Origin: Anaerolineales bacterium UBA3905
Lineage (GTDB): Bacteria > Chloroflexota > Anaerolineae > Caldilineales > Caldilineaceae
NCBI GenBank assembly: GCA_002391565.1
Contig: DGFH01000278.1
Location: 1-14,933 of the forward strand
Direction: 5' to 3'
Length of the DNA: 14,933 nt
Each line of letters begins with the position of its first letter. The first letter of the stretch is position 1. The position numbers and the translations under genes were made by a program. The notes under the pieces are model-generated. The model worked only from the letters and a program-made list of their open reading frames with translations. It was not told the origin of the DNA and did no database searches. Of the stretch, positions 7,157-14,540 are shown in pieces.

Positions 7157-9118
7157 TTACTGCGCCGGCGGCAGGATCACGGCGCTGATGGCGTGGATGA
7201 CGCCATTGGTGGCCGGGATGTCGGTGATGGTGACCTTAGCGCCGTTGATGTAGACGCTGCCATCCTTGACCTCGAAGGTGACCGGCTTGCCCTGCAATGT
7301 CGTCGCCTTCATGCCGTTCGTCACATCTTCCGCCAACACCTTACCGTTCAAGACATGATATTGCAGAATCGGCGCCAGCTCGCTCGCCTGCAGGAGCTGG
7401 GCAGTGGTCAGGCCGGTCGTTGCCAGCAGGTCATTGAAAGCCGCGTCGGTCGGGGCAAAGACGGTGTATTCGCCGCTGGACAGCGTGGCGTCGAGGCCCG
7501 TCGCCTCAAGCGCTTGGGACAGGATCGAGAAGTTCGGATTGTTGGCGGCAACCTGCGCAATCGTACCGGTCGCTGCACCGCCGGTCGTGGGGCGCGTGGT
7601 CGTCGTGCTGGTGGTTGCGCCCGTTGAGGTGACCGGCGTCGTCGTGGTGACAGCCGTGGTGGCGGTTGTCGTCGTACCGGTCGTGACGGTGGTCGCCGTC
7701 GTTGTTGTAGCGGTGGTCGCCGCGGGCGTGGCCGCTACTGTGGCGGCTGGCGTCGCCGCCGCAGTGGTTGTGGTCGCCGTCGTACCGGTGGCGCCGATTT
7801 CTTCCCGGGTGGGCAGCTTGATCACCTGGCCGACCTCGATGATGTTGCAGTCGGCGATGTTGTTGAAGGCGCAAAGCTGCTCGTAGAGGCGGAAGTCGCC
7901 GTAGATATCGCGCGCAATAATCGCCAGGGTGTCGCCGCTCTGCACGGTGTACGTACCGCCCGGCTGACCGGTCACGCCTGTGCCTGCCGTCGTTGCGCCA
8001 GTAGTCGTGGTCGTGGTCGTCGTGGCTGCAGGAATAGTGGTCGTGCTCGTGGCGCCGGTGACCATCTCCTGTGCCGTGATGGTTTGCTGCGAGTCATCGA
8101 GCAGTGTACCGCCGGTTACGGACAATTCATAAGTGGCCGGAACACGCGAGTTGTTGTAGACAATAACGGTGTAGGCGCCAAGTCCAGAAGCATTGAAGCT
8201 GGCCGAGCGCACATTGTCCTCACCCGGCGTGCTGACGCGATTGCCAGCCGCCACGGCGACGTCCCCGGCATTCTGACCGGCCTGATAGCGCCGGAAGCCC
8301 TGCTCATCGAGCACCCAGAAGCCCAGACGTCGCGCCAATTCCTGATTGTCGCGCGGGTCAAAGGTCAGGCGCAGGGTAATGTCGCCATCGCGCTGATCTG
8401 GTTCAAGACCCAGGTAATGCTGAGCATATTGTTCGGCCAGTTCGCCTTTGACCGAGGTGCCGCGGAAGGGGCCAGCAGCAACTACAGTCGTCGTGGCAGC
8501 TGCTTCGGTGGCAGTAGCGACCGGCGTTGCGGTTTCAGTTGCGGCTGGTGTGGCGGCTGCAGTCTCTGCTACGGTCGTTTCAGCTGGTGTTGCTTCTTCC
8601 TCGACGACGCCGACGGGTTTGACCTGTCCACTGCCATCGACAAGCACGCCGTTATCGATGCTCAGTGTAAAGTTGGCATCGCTAGCGGAATCATTGTAGA
8701 CGATGACGGTGTAAGCGCCGCCGGTGGCGCGGAAGTTGGCGCCCTGTTGATTGTCTGGCCCATTCAAGAAGAAATTAGTGGAGCCAGCGCCGACGTTGTT
8801 GTCGCGCAGGTTCTGACCGGCAACAACAGCAGACAGGTTGGCTTCATTCAGGATGAAGAACCCCAGGCCATTCTGTTCTGGGTTGCTGCGATCCCATACT
8901 GCTGTTACAGTGACGATGCCGGGGCGTTCTGGGGCGATGCCCAGCCAAATCTTGGCAAATTGGCCGCCAGGGATAGTGCCGGTCACTTCCGACGCCCTGA
9001 CTTCTTGATAGGCGGGGGCAGTCTGTTCGGCTGCAAATGCAACCGGCGCCAGCGACGTGACAAGCATTGCCGTCACCAGAATTGGTGCTAAAAATCGGCG
9101 CCATTTTGATTGGGTCAT
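7157..9118 (-). CDS. secreted protein: two beta modules, LysM and C-terminal fasciclin (FAS1) domain
   Basis: This 653-residue protein starts with a signal peptide (1 to about 29, ending AFA). Two related modules follow at about 42-165 and 222-345. Both contain AGQN, an xGAYTVIVYN strand and a final L-S-x-x-x-G turn; they resemble PPC-type beta sandwiches. A LysM domain lies at about 389-436 (YTVQSGDTLAIIARD to GQVIKLPT), with Cys416 and Cys424 inside. The FAS1 domain is at about 519-652, with YTVFAPTDAAF, YHV and NGVIHAISAVILP. Linkers at 172-215, 350-388 and 441-515 are almost all Thr, Ala, Val and Pro, and could be glycosylated. LysM would hold it to cell-wall glycan while FAS1 mediates adhesion; this is inferred from the families. 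GGAGG (9125-9129) lies six bases before the ATG. It has its own promoter, leader hairpin and terminator. Confidence 0.92.
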   Translation of the reverse strand: MTQSKWRRFLAPILVTAMLVTSLAPVAFAAEQTAPAYQEVRASEVTGTIPGGQFAKIWLGIAPERPGIVTVTAVWDRSNPEQNGLGFFILNEANLSAVVAGQNLRDNNVGAGSTNFFLNGPDNQQGANFRATGGAYTVIVYNDSASDANFTLSIDNGVLVDGSGQVKPVGVVEEEATPAETTVAETAAATPAATETATPVATATEAAATTTVVAAGPFRGTSVKGELAEQYAQHYLGLEPDQRDGDITLRLTFDPRDNQELARRLGFWVLDEQGFRRYQAGQNAGDVAVAAGNRVSTPGEDNVRSASFNASGLGAYTVIVYNNSRVPATYELSVTGGTLLDDSQQTITAQEMVTGATSTTTIPAATTTTTTTTGATTAGTGVTGQPGGTYTVQSGDTLAIIARDIYGDFRLYEQLCAFNNIADCNIIEVGQVIKLPTREEIGATGTTATTTTAAATPAATVAATPAATTATTTTATTVTTGTTTTATTAVTTTTPVTSTGATTSTTTTRPTTGGAATGTIAQVAANNPNFSILSQALEATGLDATLSSGEYTVFAPTDAAFNDLLATTGLTTAQLLQASELAPILQYHVLNGKVLAEDVTNGMKATTLQGKPVTFEVKDGSVYINGAKVTITDIPATNGVIHAISAVILPPAQ

Positions 9119-9151
9119 AGAAAACCTCCAAATGACCAGTTATTTTACAGG

Positions 9152-9195
9152 GTTGCGATGCTGGAAATCGCCGCTAACGGCGTGATCATCGCAAC
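9152..9195 (-). promoter_or_regulatory. two-part stem-loop in the leader of the FAS1/LysM gene
   Basis: GTTGCGATG (9152-9160) pairs with CATCGCAAC (9187-9195), nine perfect base pairs. Inside, CGCCG (9169-9173) pairs with CGGCG (9178-9182) around a four-base loop, separated by an asymmetric internal loop of eight and four bases. It lies between the predicted transcription start near 9206 and the ribosome site at 9125-9129. No T-run follows on the minus strand, so an intrinsic terminator is unlikely. It may stabilise the mRNA or be a protein-binding site. It matches no riboswitch I recognise. Confidence 0.5.
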
Positions 9196-9212
9196 AAAAG
9201 AACAATTGACAG

Positions 9213-9241
9213 ATTATACATCTGATGCATCGTCGCACCAA
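9213..9241 (-). promoter_or_regulatory. promoter for the FAS1/LysM gene
   Basis: On the minus strand a perfect TATAAT (9213-9218) follows TTGGTG (9236-9241) at 17 bases. The -10 is strong and the -35 weak (three of six). The predicted start near 9206 gives an 88-base leader containing the hairpin at 9152-9195. It lies just past the stop codon of the upstream gene at 9274, so the two genes are probably transcribed separately. Confidence 0.55.
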
Positions 9242-9273
9242 ATGCACTCGGCTTAACCGTGCACCCAATTCTG

Positions 9274-10620
9274 CTAACGCCCAGGTGGTTGTGGAATCGG
9301 CGTCGGCGTGGGCGGCACAGCCACTACATTGCGTACATGGTAGTCCGAGTAAGTGTAGTCTTGTCGGACAATTCTCAGACGAAAATCATACGAGTCTTCC
9401 GGCAGCAACCCCAGATCGAGGCGCGCCAGATACCCGTTTACCACTGGTTTGACATCGCTGAACAGGAACGTCCACTGATCCGAACCAGAGGGGGACCAGT
9501 AGAGCTCCCACCGTAGCAAGCGCGGATCGGCGGTCGTGCCGATAAAGTCCACTACACCGGTGACGCGGATGTCGTTGAAAGGGAAATACAAGCCGAGCGT
9601 GCGCGGCGCGGTGCGCGTCGCCGTTGGGCGAACGACCTGTGGCGTCGAAGAGTTAGCCACTCGCAGGCGAGTCACATAGTATTCGTCGTAATTACTGTCG
9701 CGGTAGACAATCCGCAGCCGCAAATCGTAGAAGCCATCGGCAAGCTGTGTGGTGTCCAATGCATAGATTTCCGCCTGCCAGAACTGTTCTTTGCCGCTAT
9801 AGAGCCAACTCCACTGATTCAGTCCACTCGGCGTGATGTGCAGTTCATACCGGTCGAAGGGATTGAAAGCTGTCTTGCTGTTGACGGTGCCGATAATCGG
9901 CGTTTTCCCACGAATCACATCGCCATTTTGTGGTTCGAAGATGCCCTGGCTATTGGGAATGAAGCTACGAAAGCGCGGCGTCGGCGTCACCGTCGGCGAT
10001 GGCGAAGCGAAAACCAGCAGCGGCGACTGCGGTTGGTTCACACCGCCGGGCGTTGGGAAGGGCGTCAGCGTCGGCGGCGCGGCATTGCGGATTTCTAGCT
10101 TGCGTACAAACCCTTCGGTAAAGTTGCCGCTGCGGTCGATGGCGCGGACGCGTATGTCGTATAAGCCATCGGGAAATTCGTAGGTGTTGAGCACATAGAG
10201 CACACCGCTACGCACCACCTCGCGTTGCGTCGTCAGCCACTGCCAGTTTTCAGCGCCGGTTGGAGAAATGTGGATATCGTAGCGGTCAAAGTTGCGAATG
10301 ACCGCCGTGCCCACCAACGGCGTGAAGCCAAAAATGGCGTCGCCGCTCTGAGGATGCTCGACCTCGTTGACGACGCGCAGGTCGAGTGTAGGCGTCGGTG
10401 TAAAGAGCGGCGGCGCTGGCGGCGGCGGTGGGAAGGGAGTAAAGAAGAAAGGCGTCCACGTCGGCGTCGGTGTGTCGAGAAAGGTCTGAAACGCCATACC
10501 CGGCGTATCCGCATCTGCGAAAACGCGACGCGCCAGATCAGGCAGCGACAGCGTCGCCATCACGATGACGGCCAACAATATCAGCAACCCACGCGTGTAC
10601 GCACTTTGGTGATTCATCAT
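9274..10620 (-). CDS. exported anchored protein with three copies of a beta-rich module
   Basis: This 448-residue protein has a membrane-spanning signal sequence at about 10-30, then a Pro/Thr/Phe-rich stretch (50-78, including a run of five Pro). Three copies of a module of about 90 residues follow, at about 88-178, 228-322 and 345-434. Shared features are a GD-x-I-x-G-x-TP-x-x-GT start, FDRY-x-x-HI-x-P-x-G-x-x-x-W-x-WL in the middle, and DG-x-YD-x-R-x-R-I near the end. The third copy has diverged (WELYWSPSGSDQW, and EDSYDFRLRI in place of DGxYDxRxRI). Linkers are rich in Pro and Thr. No catalytic motif is visible. The modules read like extracellular beta sandwiches, perhaps for binding or spacing at the surface. 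No Shine-Dalgarno precedes the ATG, while a TATACT -10 lies only six bases away, so the mRNA may be leaderless. Function unknown. Confidence 0.85.
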   Translation of the reverse strand: MMNHQSAYTRGLLILLAVIVMATLSLPDLARRVFADADTPGMAFQTFLDTPTPTWTPFFFTPFPPPPPAPPLFTPTPTLDLRVVNEVEHPQSGDAIFGFTPLVGTAVIRNFDRYDIHISPTGAENWQWLTTQREVVRSGVLYVLNTYEFPDGLYDIRVRAIDRSGNFTEGFVRKLEIRNAAPPTLTPFPTPGGVNQPQSPLLVFASPSPTVTPTPRFRSFIPNSQGIFEPQNGDVIRGKTPIIGTVNSKTAFNPFDRYELHITPSGLNQWSWLYSGKEQFWQAEIYALDTTQLADGFYDLRLRIVYRDSNYDEYYVTRLRVANSSTPQVVRPTATRTAPRTLGLYFPFNDIRVTGVVDFIGTTADPRLLRWELYWSPSGSDQWTFLFSDVKPVVNGYLARLDLGLLPEDSYDFRLRIVRQDYTYSDYHVRNVVAVPPTPTPIPQPPGR

Positions 10621-10625
10621 ATGCG

Positions 10626-10631
10626 AGTATA
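10626..10631 (-). promoter_or_regulatory. -10 element next to a start codon (possible leaderless mRNA)
   Basis: The minus strand reads TATACT (10626-10631), CGCAT, then ATG at 10620. Transcription starting about seven bases after the -10 would begin at or within a base or two of the ATG. A weak TTGACA-like site (CTGGCG, 10649-10654) lies 17 bases upstream. No ribosome-binding site is present. Confidence 0.42.
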
Positions 10632-10757
10632 GCGCACCTGTTCGTCGGCGCCAGAATAGAGCAATGCCAGTAGCACAAGACGAGCTGTGTGACCCAGCAG
10701 TCTTCTTGACGCTGAAGTCAAAGCCGGTGTTCCCAATTGGCTAAGGTGAACAGGTCA

Positions 10758-11765
10758 TCAGATTGTGGGGGCTGCGACAAAACCTGGTTCAGATTGGCGA
10801 CCTGTGGAGAAGAACCGTCGAGAGTAGGCGATAAACAGCCTGATGAGGATTGCTGCTGCGGCGACAGCATTGATCCACCACACATGCTGTAGAAACCAAC
10901 CGATGAAGCTGCGAAAGACCCCATAGGTGCAGATCGATTCGCGCAGGTCTGCAGTAACGATCGCTTCGTGGATGGAATACAACAGAACTGTATCGTCTGC
11001 GGCCTGGCGCGAATACTGATCTGCCTGATTCACGAGGACAACAGAATTTTTTGACAATTCCACTAAGAAATCAGAAAATTTCGCTACTGCTTGTTCCAGT
11101 CCCACGATGGAAACCAGCGGGGCTGCGGACCGCAATCCGCCGGCAACGATCGTAGCTAGATAATCACCACCCCGCACTACCGGCTCAACTGCCGCAACAA
11201 GACTATCAAAATCTTGTTGCGCCTGCTGCAATACTTCCGCTCCAGCAACGGAGGATTGCTTTGCTGCGCGCAGATTCTCAAAGCCAGGCTCAGCCAGGTA
11301 CCGTTCGATATCCGCCGCCGTGCGCTGGAGTTCGGTCAGACCCCGCATCTCATCGCCGACGTAAACGACAGTCTCCAGTGACGTTTCAATCGCCGCTAAT
11401 GTAAGAGTCGAGGGCAACGGCGCACGCGCAGACGCCTGACGGAGGCCATACATTAACAAATCGGATTCTTGACTTTGCAGAAATGCCAACATGGGGCGCG
11501 CAATGTCGGCAGTAGTGGAAAGTGGTTGCCAGTTGCGTCCGATTCGTGCATATTCATGGAGGTGTGCGACAAGTTCCGGTTCGTTGCTCAGCGTCGATTG
11601 CACCTGCCACTGAGCAACTGCCCACACAAGCAGCACCATGAATGCCATCCAGTAAAACCATCCAATCACAGACCAAAGCATGATCTCTAGCAGGCGCCAA
11701 GAGCGCCAGTCCGGGAACATGACATGATGCCGGGCTGACATGGGGTGTGGCTGTGAGTTGGACAT
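10758..11765 (-). CDS. two-TM membrane protein of unknown function
   Basis: I do not recognise this 335-residue protein. It has a membrane segment at about 28-53 rich in Trp and Met, a helical soluble middle (about 55-290, probably outside the membrane), and a second segment at about 295-313 followed by a basic YSRRFF. The middle is Ala, Leu, Gln and Glu rich, as in helical bundles of sensor or scaffold proteins, but no signalling domain follows. The frame is open back to 11876; I choose the ATG at 11765 because GGAG (11772-11775) lies six bases before it, and a good promoter (11811-11839) lies between the two candidates. A start at 11876 would lie upstream of the transcription start. It is divergent from the MurJ gene and shares a 200-base control region with it. 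Confidence 0.75.
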   Translation of the reverse strand: MSNSQPHPMSARHHVMFPDWRSWRLLEIMLWSVIGWFYWMAFMVLLVWAVAQWQVQSTLSNEPELVAHLHEYARIGRNWQPLSTTADIARPMLAFLQSQESDLLMYGLRQASARAPLPSTLTLAAIETSLETVVYVGDEMRGLTELQRTAADIERYLAEPGFENLRAAKQSSVAGAEVLQQAQQDFDSLVAAVEPVVRGGDYLATIVAGGLRSAAPLVSIVGLEQAVAKFSDFLVELSKNSVVLVNQADQYSRQAADDTVLLYSIHEAIVTADLRESICTYGVFRSFIGWFLQHVWWINAVAAAAILIRLFIAYSRRFFSTGRQSEPGFVAAPTI

Positions 11766-11810
11766 GGGAGACTCCAGTTGGGTGCGACGGAGTACACGAG
11801 AGTTGTAGAC

Positions 11811-11839
11811 AGTATAGTTGAGATCGATATACGATTCAA
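11811..11839 (-). promoter_or_regulatory. promoter for the two-TM protein gene
   Basis: On the minus strand TTGAAT (11834-11839) and TATACT (11811-11816) are 17 bases apart; matches to consensus are four and five of six. The predicted start near 11804 gives a leader of about 40 bases to the ATG at 11765 and excludes the upstream in-frame start at 11876. Confidence 0.65.
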
Positions 11840-11929
11840 TCCCCAGCTCGATTCTCAAGCCGCCCAGGTGCTTCACGTTCTATATATCACGCAGTTTGCC
11901 AACAAGTCGCCACATCTCCTGCTCGGATG

Positions 11930-11935
11930 TATAAT
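11930..11935 (+). promoter_or_regulatory. -10 element for the MurJ gene
   Basis: A perfect TATAAT, preceded by TG, lies on the plus strand. I see no clear -35 at 16-18 bases. Transcription would begin near 11942. That gives a 26-base leader to the ATG at 11968, or an almost leaderless mRNA if the GTG at 11944 is used. Confidence 0.5.
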
Positions 11936-11967
11936 CGCACCCTGTGAATACAACTCGTCAGGACAAC

Positions 11968-13566
11968 ATGGCAGCAAACGACAGCGCAGCAGTGGGTTTG
12001 GACAGCCGGCGTATGGCCGGCGCTGCGCTGTTGGTGATACTCTTCTTCGTGCTCAGCCGTCTTTCCGGGCTGCTGCGCGAGATCATTATCGGCGCTAGCT
12101 ATGGCACTTCGGCGGCGTATGACGCCTATCTCGCCGCCTTCCGCATTCCCGACCTGCTCTTCCAGCTTGCGGCGGGCGGCGCGCTGGGCAGCGCGTTCAT
12201 TCCCGTCTTTGCCGGTCTCTGGCTCCAAACAGACAAGCGGGCGGCGTGGCTGCTCTTCAGCCGCGTGCTCAATCTCATCACACTGGCGCTGGTGGCGTTG
12301 GGCGTGCTCGCCGCCATCTTTGCCGAACCAATCGTGCGCACGATCCTGGCGCCTGGCTTCACGCCCGAACAGCAAATTCTCACTGCGTCGCTGATGCGCT
12401 GGATGTTGCTGGGCACGATTGTCTTTGGCGCCAGCGGGTTGATCATGGGCGCCCTCAACGCCACGCAACACTTCCTGGCGCCGGCGGCGGCGCCTGTGCT
12501 TTACAACGTGGCAATCATTGCGGCGGCCTACTTCCTGGCGCCGGCCTATGGCGTCTATGGGCTGGTCGTGGGGGTGGTGGCGGGTGCGCTGGCGCATTTG
12601 CTGGTTCAATTACCGGTGCTGCTGCACAAGGGCTATCGCTACCGTCCCGCGCTCTCACTGGCGGACGCCGGTGTGCGCAAGGTGATGGTGTTGATGGGGC
12701 CGCGTGTGCTCGGCCTTTTTTTCGTGCAGCTGCACTTTCTGGTCAATACAATCCTGGCGAGCGGATTAGGCGCCGGGGCCGTCAGCGCGCTCAACTATGC
12801 CTGGCTGTTGATGCTGCTGCCGCAGGGCGTAATTGCACAGGGCATCGCCACCGTCGTCTTCCCCACCTTCTCCGCCCAAACCGCCGCCGGCCAGATCGAG
12901 GCGTTTCGCCACACCTTTGAGCGGGCTTTGCGCGTGGTGGTCTTTCTGGTGGCGCCGGCGGCTGCACTGCTGCTCGTGCTGCGTCGCCCGGCAATCAGCA
13001 TCCTGCTGGAGCGCGGCGCCTTCGATACGCAGAGCATGATCCTGGTGGCGTATGGGTTGCAGTTCTACGTTGCCGGGCTGATCTTTCACGCCATGTTGGA
13101 GATCATCGTGCGCGGCTTCTACGCGCTACAAGATACATGGACGCCAGTGCTGGTCGGTGTGTTGGCGATGAGCGGCAACATTTTGCTCAGTTTTCTGCTC
13201 GTTGGGCGGCTCTCCTTTGGCGGGCTGGCATTGGCGAATAGCCTGGCGACGCTGGTGGAAACGCTGACGCTGCTCTGGCTCTTCGACCGTCGTCTGCCTG
13301 AGGGATTGCAGCGGCGCTCGCTCATCTCTGCACTCGCCAAGACCTTGCTGGCGGCGACGGTGATGGCAGGCGTAGCGTGGGCGTGGGGGCGCTGGGTCTA
13401 TGTGAACATCTACCCGGCGCAGGTGGGCGTGCTGAATGACGATTGGCTGAGCACCCTGGTGGGCGTCCCGCTGGCGCTGCTCGTCTACCTGGCCGCACAT
13501 TGGCTGTTGCGCAGCGAGGAGTTGACGCTTACGCTTGCGCTGGTGCGGCGACGCAGAGTCGCTTAG
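11968..13566 (+). CDS. murJ: MurJ-family lipid II flippase (MviN), with non-canonical key residues
   Basis: This 532-residue protein has about 14 hydrophobic segments, close to the family's usual 500-550. MurJ moves lipid II across the membrane for peptidoglycan synthesis. The N-terminal signature is clear: LSRLSGLLRE (R31 and R37, matching E. coli R18 and R24), YDAYLAAFRIPDLL (D52, matching D39), then GSAFIPVF. By eye, however, E. coli R52, E57, R270 and E273 align with Phe65, Gly70, Leu280 and Leu283 (LLFQLAAGGA and YAWLLMLLPQG). Either this lineage uses a different charge arrangement, or this copy moves another lipid-linked sugar. I choose the ATG at 11968, with AGGA (11960-11963) four bases before it; a GTG at 11944 would add eight residues. 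It diverges from the two-TM gene and is followed after 100 bases by the zinc peptidase gene. Confidence 0.88.
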   Translation: MAANDSAAVGLDSRRMAGAALLVILFFVLSRLSGLLREIIIGASYGTSAAYDAYLAAFRIPDLLFQLAAGGALGSAFIPVFAGLWLQTDKRAAWLLFSRVLNLITLALVALGVLAAIFAEPIVRTILAPGFTPEQQILTASLMRWMLLGTIVFGASGLIMGALNATQHFLAPAAAPVLYNVAIIAAAYFLAPAYGVYGLVVGVVAGALAHLLVQLPVLLHKGYRYRPALSLADAGVRKVMVLMGPRVLGLFFVQLHFLVNTILASGLGAGAVSALNYAWLLMLLPQGVIAQGIATVVFPTFSAQTAAGQIEAFRHTFERALRVVVFLVAPAAALLLVLRRPAISILLERGAFDTQSMILVAYGLQFYVAGLIFHAMLEIIVRGFYALQDTWTPVLVGVLAMSGNILLSFLLVGRLSFGGLALANSLATLVETLTLLWLFDRRLPEGLQRRSLISALAKTLLAATVMAGVAWAWGRWVYVNIYPAQVGVLNDDWLSTLVGVPLALLVYLAAHWLLRSEELTLTLALVRRRRVA

Positions 13567-13666
13567 GACGCAGGCAAAAATCGTAATCTGTGAAACGAAA
13601 TGCAGGTTGAAAGTGTTATATGATAGTGAAAGGTATTCCGATTAGAAAGGAATGAGGTGAAGTCAA

Positions 13667-14359
13667 ATGTGGTTTTTTGATCCGATCTACTTGCTCTTTG
13701 CAATTCCGCCGCTGCTGCTTGGGCTATGGGCGCAGTTTCGCGTGCAGAGTGCATTTCGTCAATATTCCAAGGTGCGCATTGCCAATGGCATGACCGGTGC
13801 ACAGGCGGCGCGCGCTATCCTTGATGCGAACGGGCTGTACAACGTCGCTGTCGAACGCGTCGGCGGCATGTTGAGCGACCACTACGACCCTGGGCACAAG
13901 GTGCTGCGGCTGAGTGAATCGGTCTACGGCACGCCCAGTGTGGCGGCGGTTGGCGTGGCTGCGCACGAGGCTGGCCATGCGTTGCAGGACAAGCTGCACT
14001 ACGGCCCGCTGCGTCTGCGCTCGGCGATCGTGCCAGCGGTGAGCATCGGCAGTTGGCTCGGCCCGATCATCTTCATGATCGGCTTCTTTATGTCGGGCGT
14101 CACCGGCAACACCATCGCCATCATCGGTCTGCTCTTCTTTGGCATGACGGCGGTCTTTGCATTGGTGACGCTGCCCGTGGAGTTCGACGCCAGCAAGCGC
14201 GCCAAGCAACAACTTGCCAGCACGGGGCTGATGAGTCCTCAGGAGATCAAAGGCGTTGATCAGGTGCTGGACGCCGCCGCGCTCACCTATGTAGCAGCAG
14301 CCGTGCAGGCGATCCTGACGATGCTCTATTACGTCTCGCTGCTGGCGCGGCGCGACTGA
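13667..14359 (+). CDS. YugP-type membrane zinc metallopeptidase
   Basis: This 230-residue protein matches the family in length and order (PF04298, Zn_peptidase_2; B. subtilis YugP). An N-terminal membrane segment lies at about 7-22. A soluble part holds the zinc-binding HEAGH (100-104) preceded by GVAA. Membrane segments follow at about 120-142 and 146-168, then VEFDASKRA (171-179), whose Glu172 or Asp174 is the likely third ligand, and a last segment at about 206-225. Family members are predicted neutral zinc proteases of the membrane; their substrates are not well known. The ATG is supported by GAGGTGA (13654-13660) six bases upstream. A TATGAT at 13619-13624 could be a -10, without a good -35. 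It lies 100 bases after the MurJ gene on the same strand and may be co-transcribed. Complete, with all expected motifs. Confidence 0.92.
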   Translation: MWFFDPIYLLFAIPPLLLGLWAQFRVQSAFRQYSKVRIANGMTGAQAARAILDANGLYNVAVERVGGMLSDHYDPGHKVLRLSESVYGTPSVAAVGVAAHEAGHALQDKLHYGPLRLRSAIVPAVSIGSWLGPIIFMIGFFMSGVTGNTIAIIGLLFFGMTAVFALVTLPVEFDASKRAKQQLASTGLMSPQEIKGVDQVLDAAALTYVAAAVQAILTMLYYVSLLARRD

Positions 14360-14519
14360 AATCTCTTCGAGCATGCGTGTGCGCCGTGCCCAGCAGCGTT
14401 GCTGCCGCCGACGCACCGACCTGGAAGCGATGCGTCCAGGTGTAGATCGCCGCCACGTCGCCCAGCATTCCGACCACGATCAAAGTCAGCGCCACCGGGG
14501 AGAAGCGCCAGACATCCAT
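14283..14519 (-). CDS. doubtful small membrane protein
   Basis: A 78-codon frame begins 21 bases after the stop of the PD-(D/E)XK-like gene. Its first 28 residues look like a short membrane helix (ALTLIVVGMLGDVAAIYTW), and GGAG lies nine bases before the ATG. The second half is rich in Arg, Ala and Ser and runs antisense into the zinc peptidase gene by 77 bases, which argues against it. Either a small real gene or a chance frame in a 181-base spacer. Confidence 0.25.
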   Translation of the reverse strand: MDVWRFSPVALTLIVVGMLGDVAAIYTWTHRFQVGASAAATLLGTAHTHARRDFSRAAPAARRNRASSGSPARLLLHR

Positions 14520-14540
14520 GATGGCTGGCTCCGCTCCCCA

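Noticed and set aside
7590..7790. GTCGTCGTGG-like repetitive DNA considered as a CRISPR or satellite
   Set aside because: The irregular repeats are simply Thr/Ala/Val codons of a low-complexity linker; there are no equal repeats with unique spacers.
8084..9091. 335-codon plus-strand frame
   Set aside because: It is antisense to the FAS1/LysM gene, whose domains, signal peptide, promoter and terminator all agree; the shadow frame has no recognisable domain.
9206..9211. Perfect TTGACA on the plus strand
   Set aside because: No -10 hexamer follows at 15-19 bases and no plus-strand gene lies downstream.
10707..10725. Small hairpin (TTGAC/GTCAA) after the two-TM gene as a terminator
   Set aside because: Only five pairs, AT-rich, with no T-run after it on the minus strand.
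11887..12609. 240-codon frame antisense to the MurJ gene
   Set aside because: Its product is mostly Arg, Gln, His and Glu, typical of an antisense shadow of a GC-rich membrane gene; no ribosome site, and the plus-strand frame is an unmistakable MurJ.
13724..14416. 230-codon minus-strand frame over the zinc peptidase gene
   Set aside because: His/Arg/Gln-rich composition without motifs, opposite a complete YugP-type protein.
14391..14441. Two short hairpins (CAGCA/TGCTG and ACCTGG/CCAGGT) between converging genes
   Set aside because: Five and six pairs without T-runs; expected by chance in GC-rich sequence, though a weak role in termination cannot be excluded.
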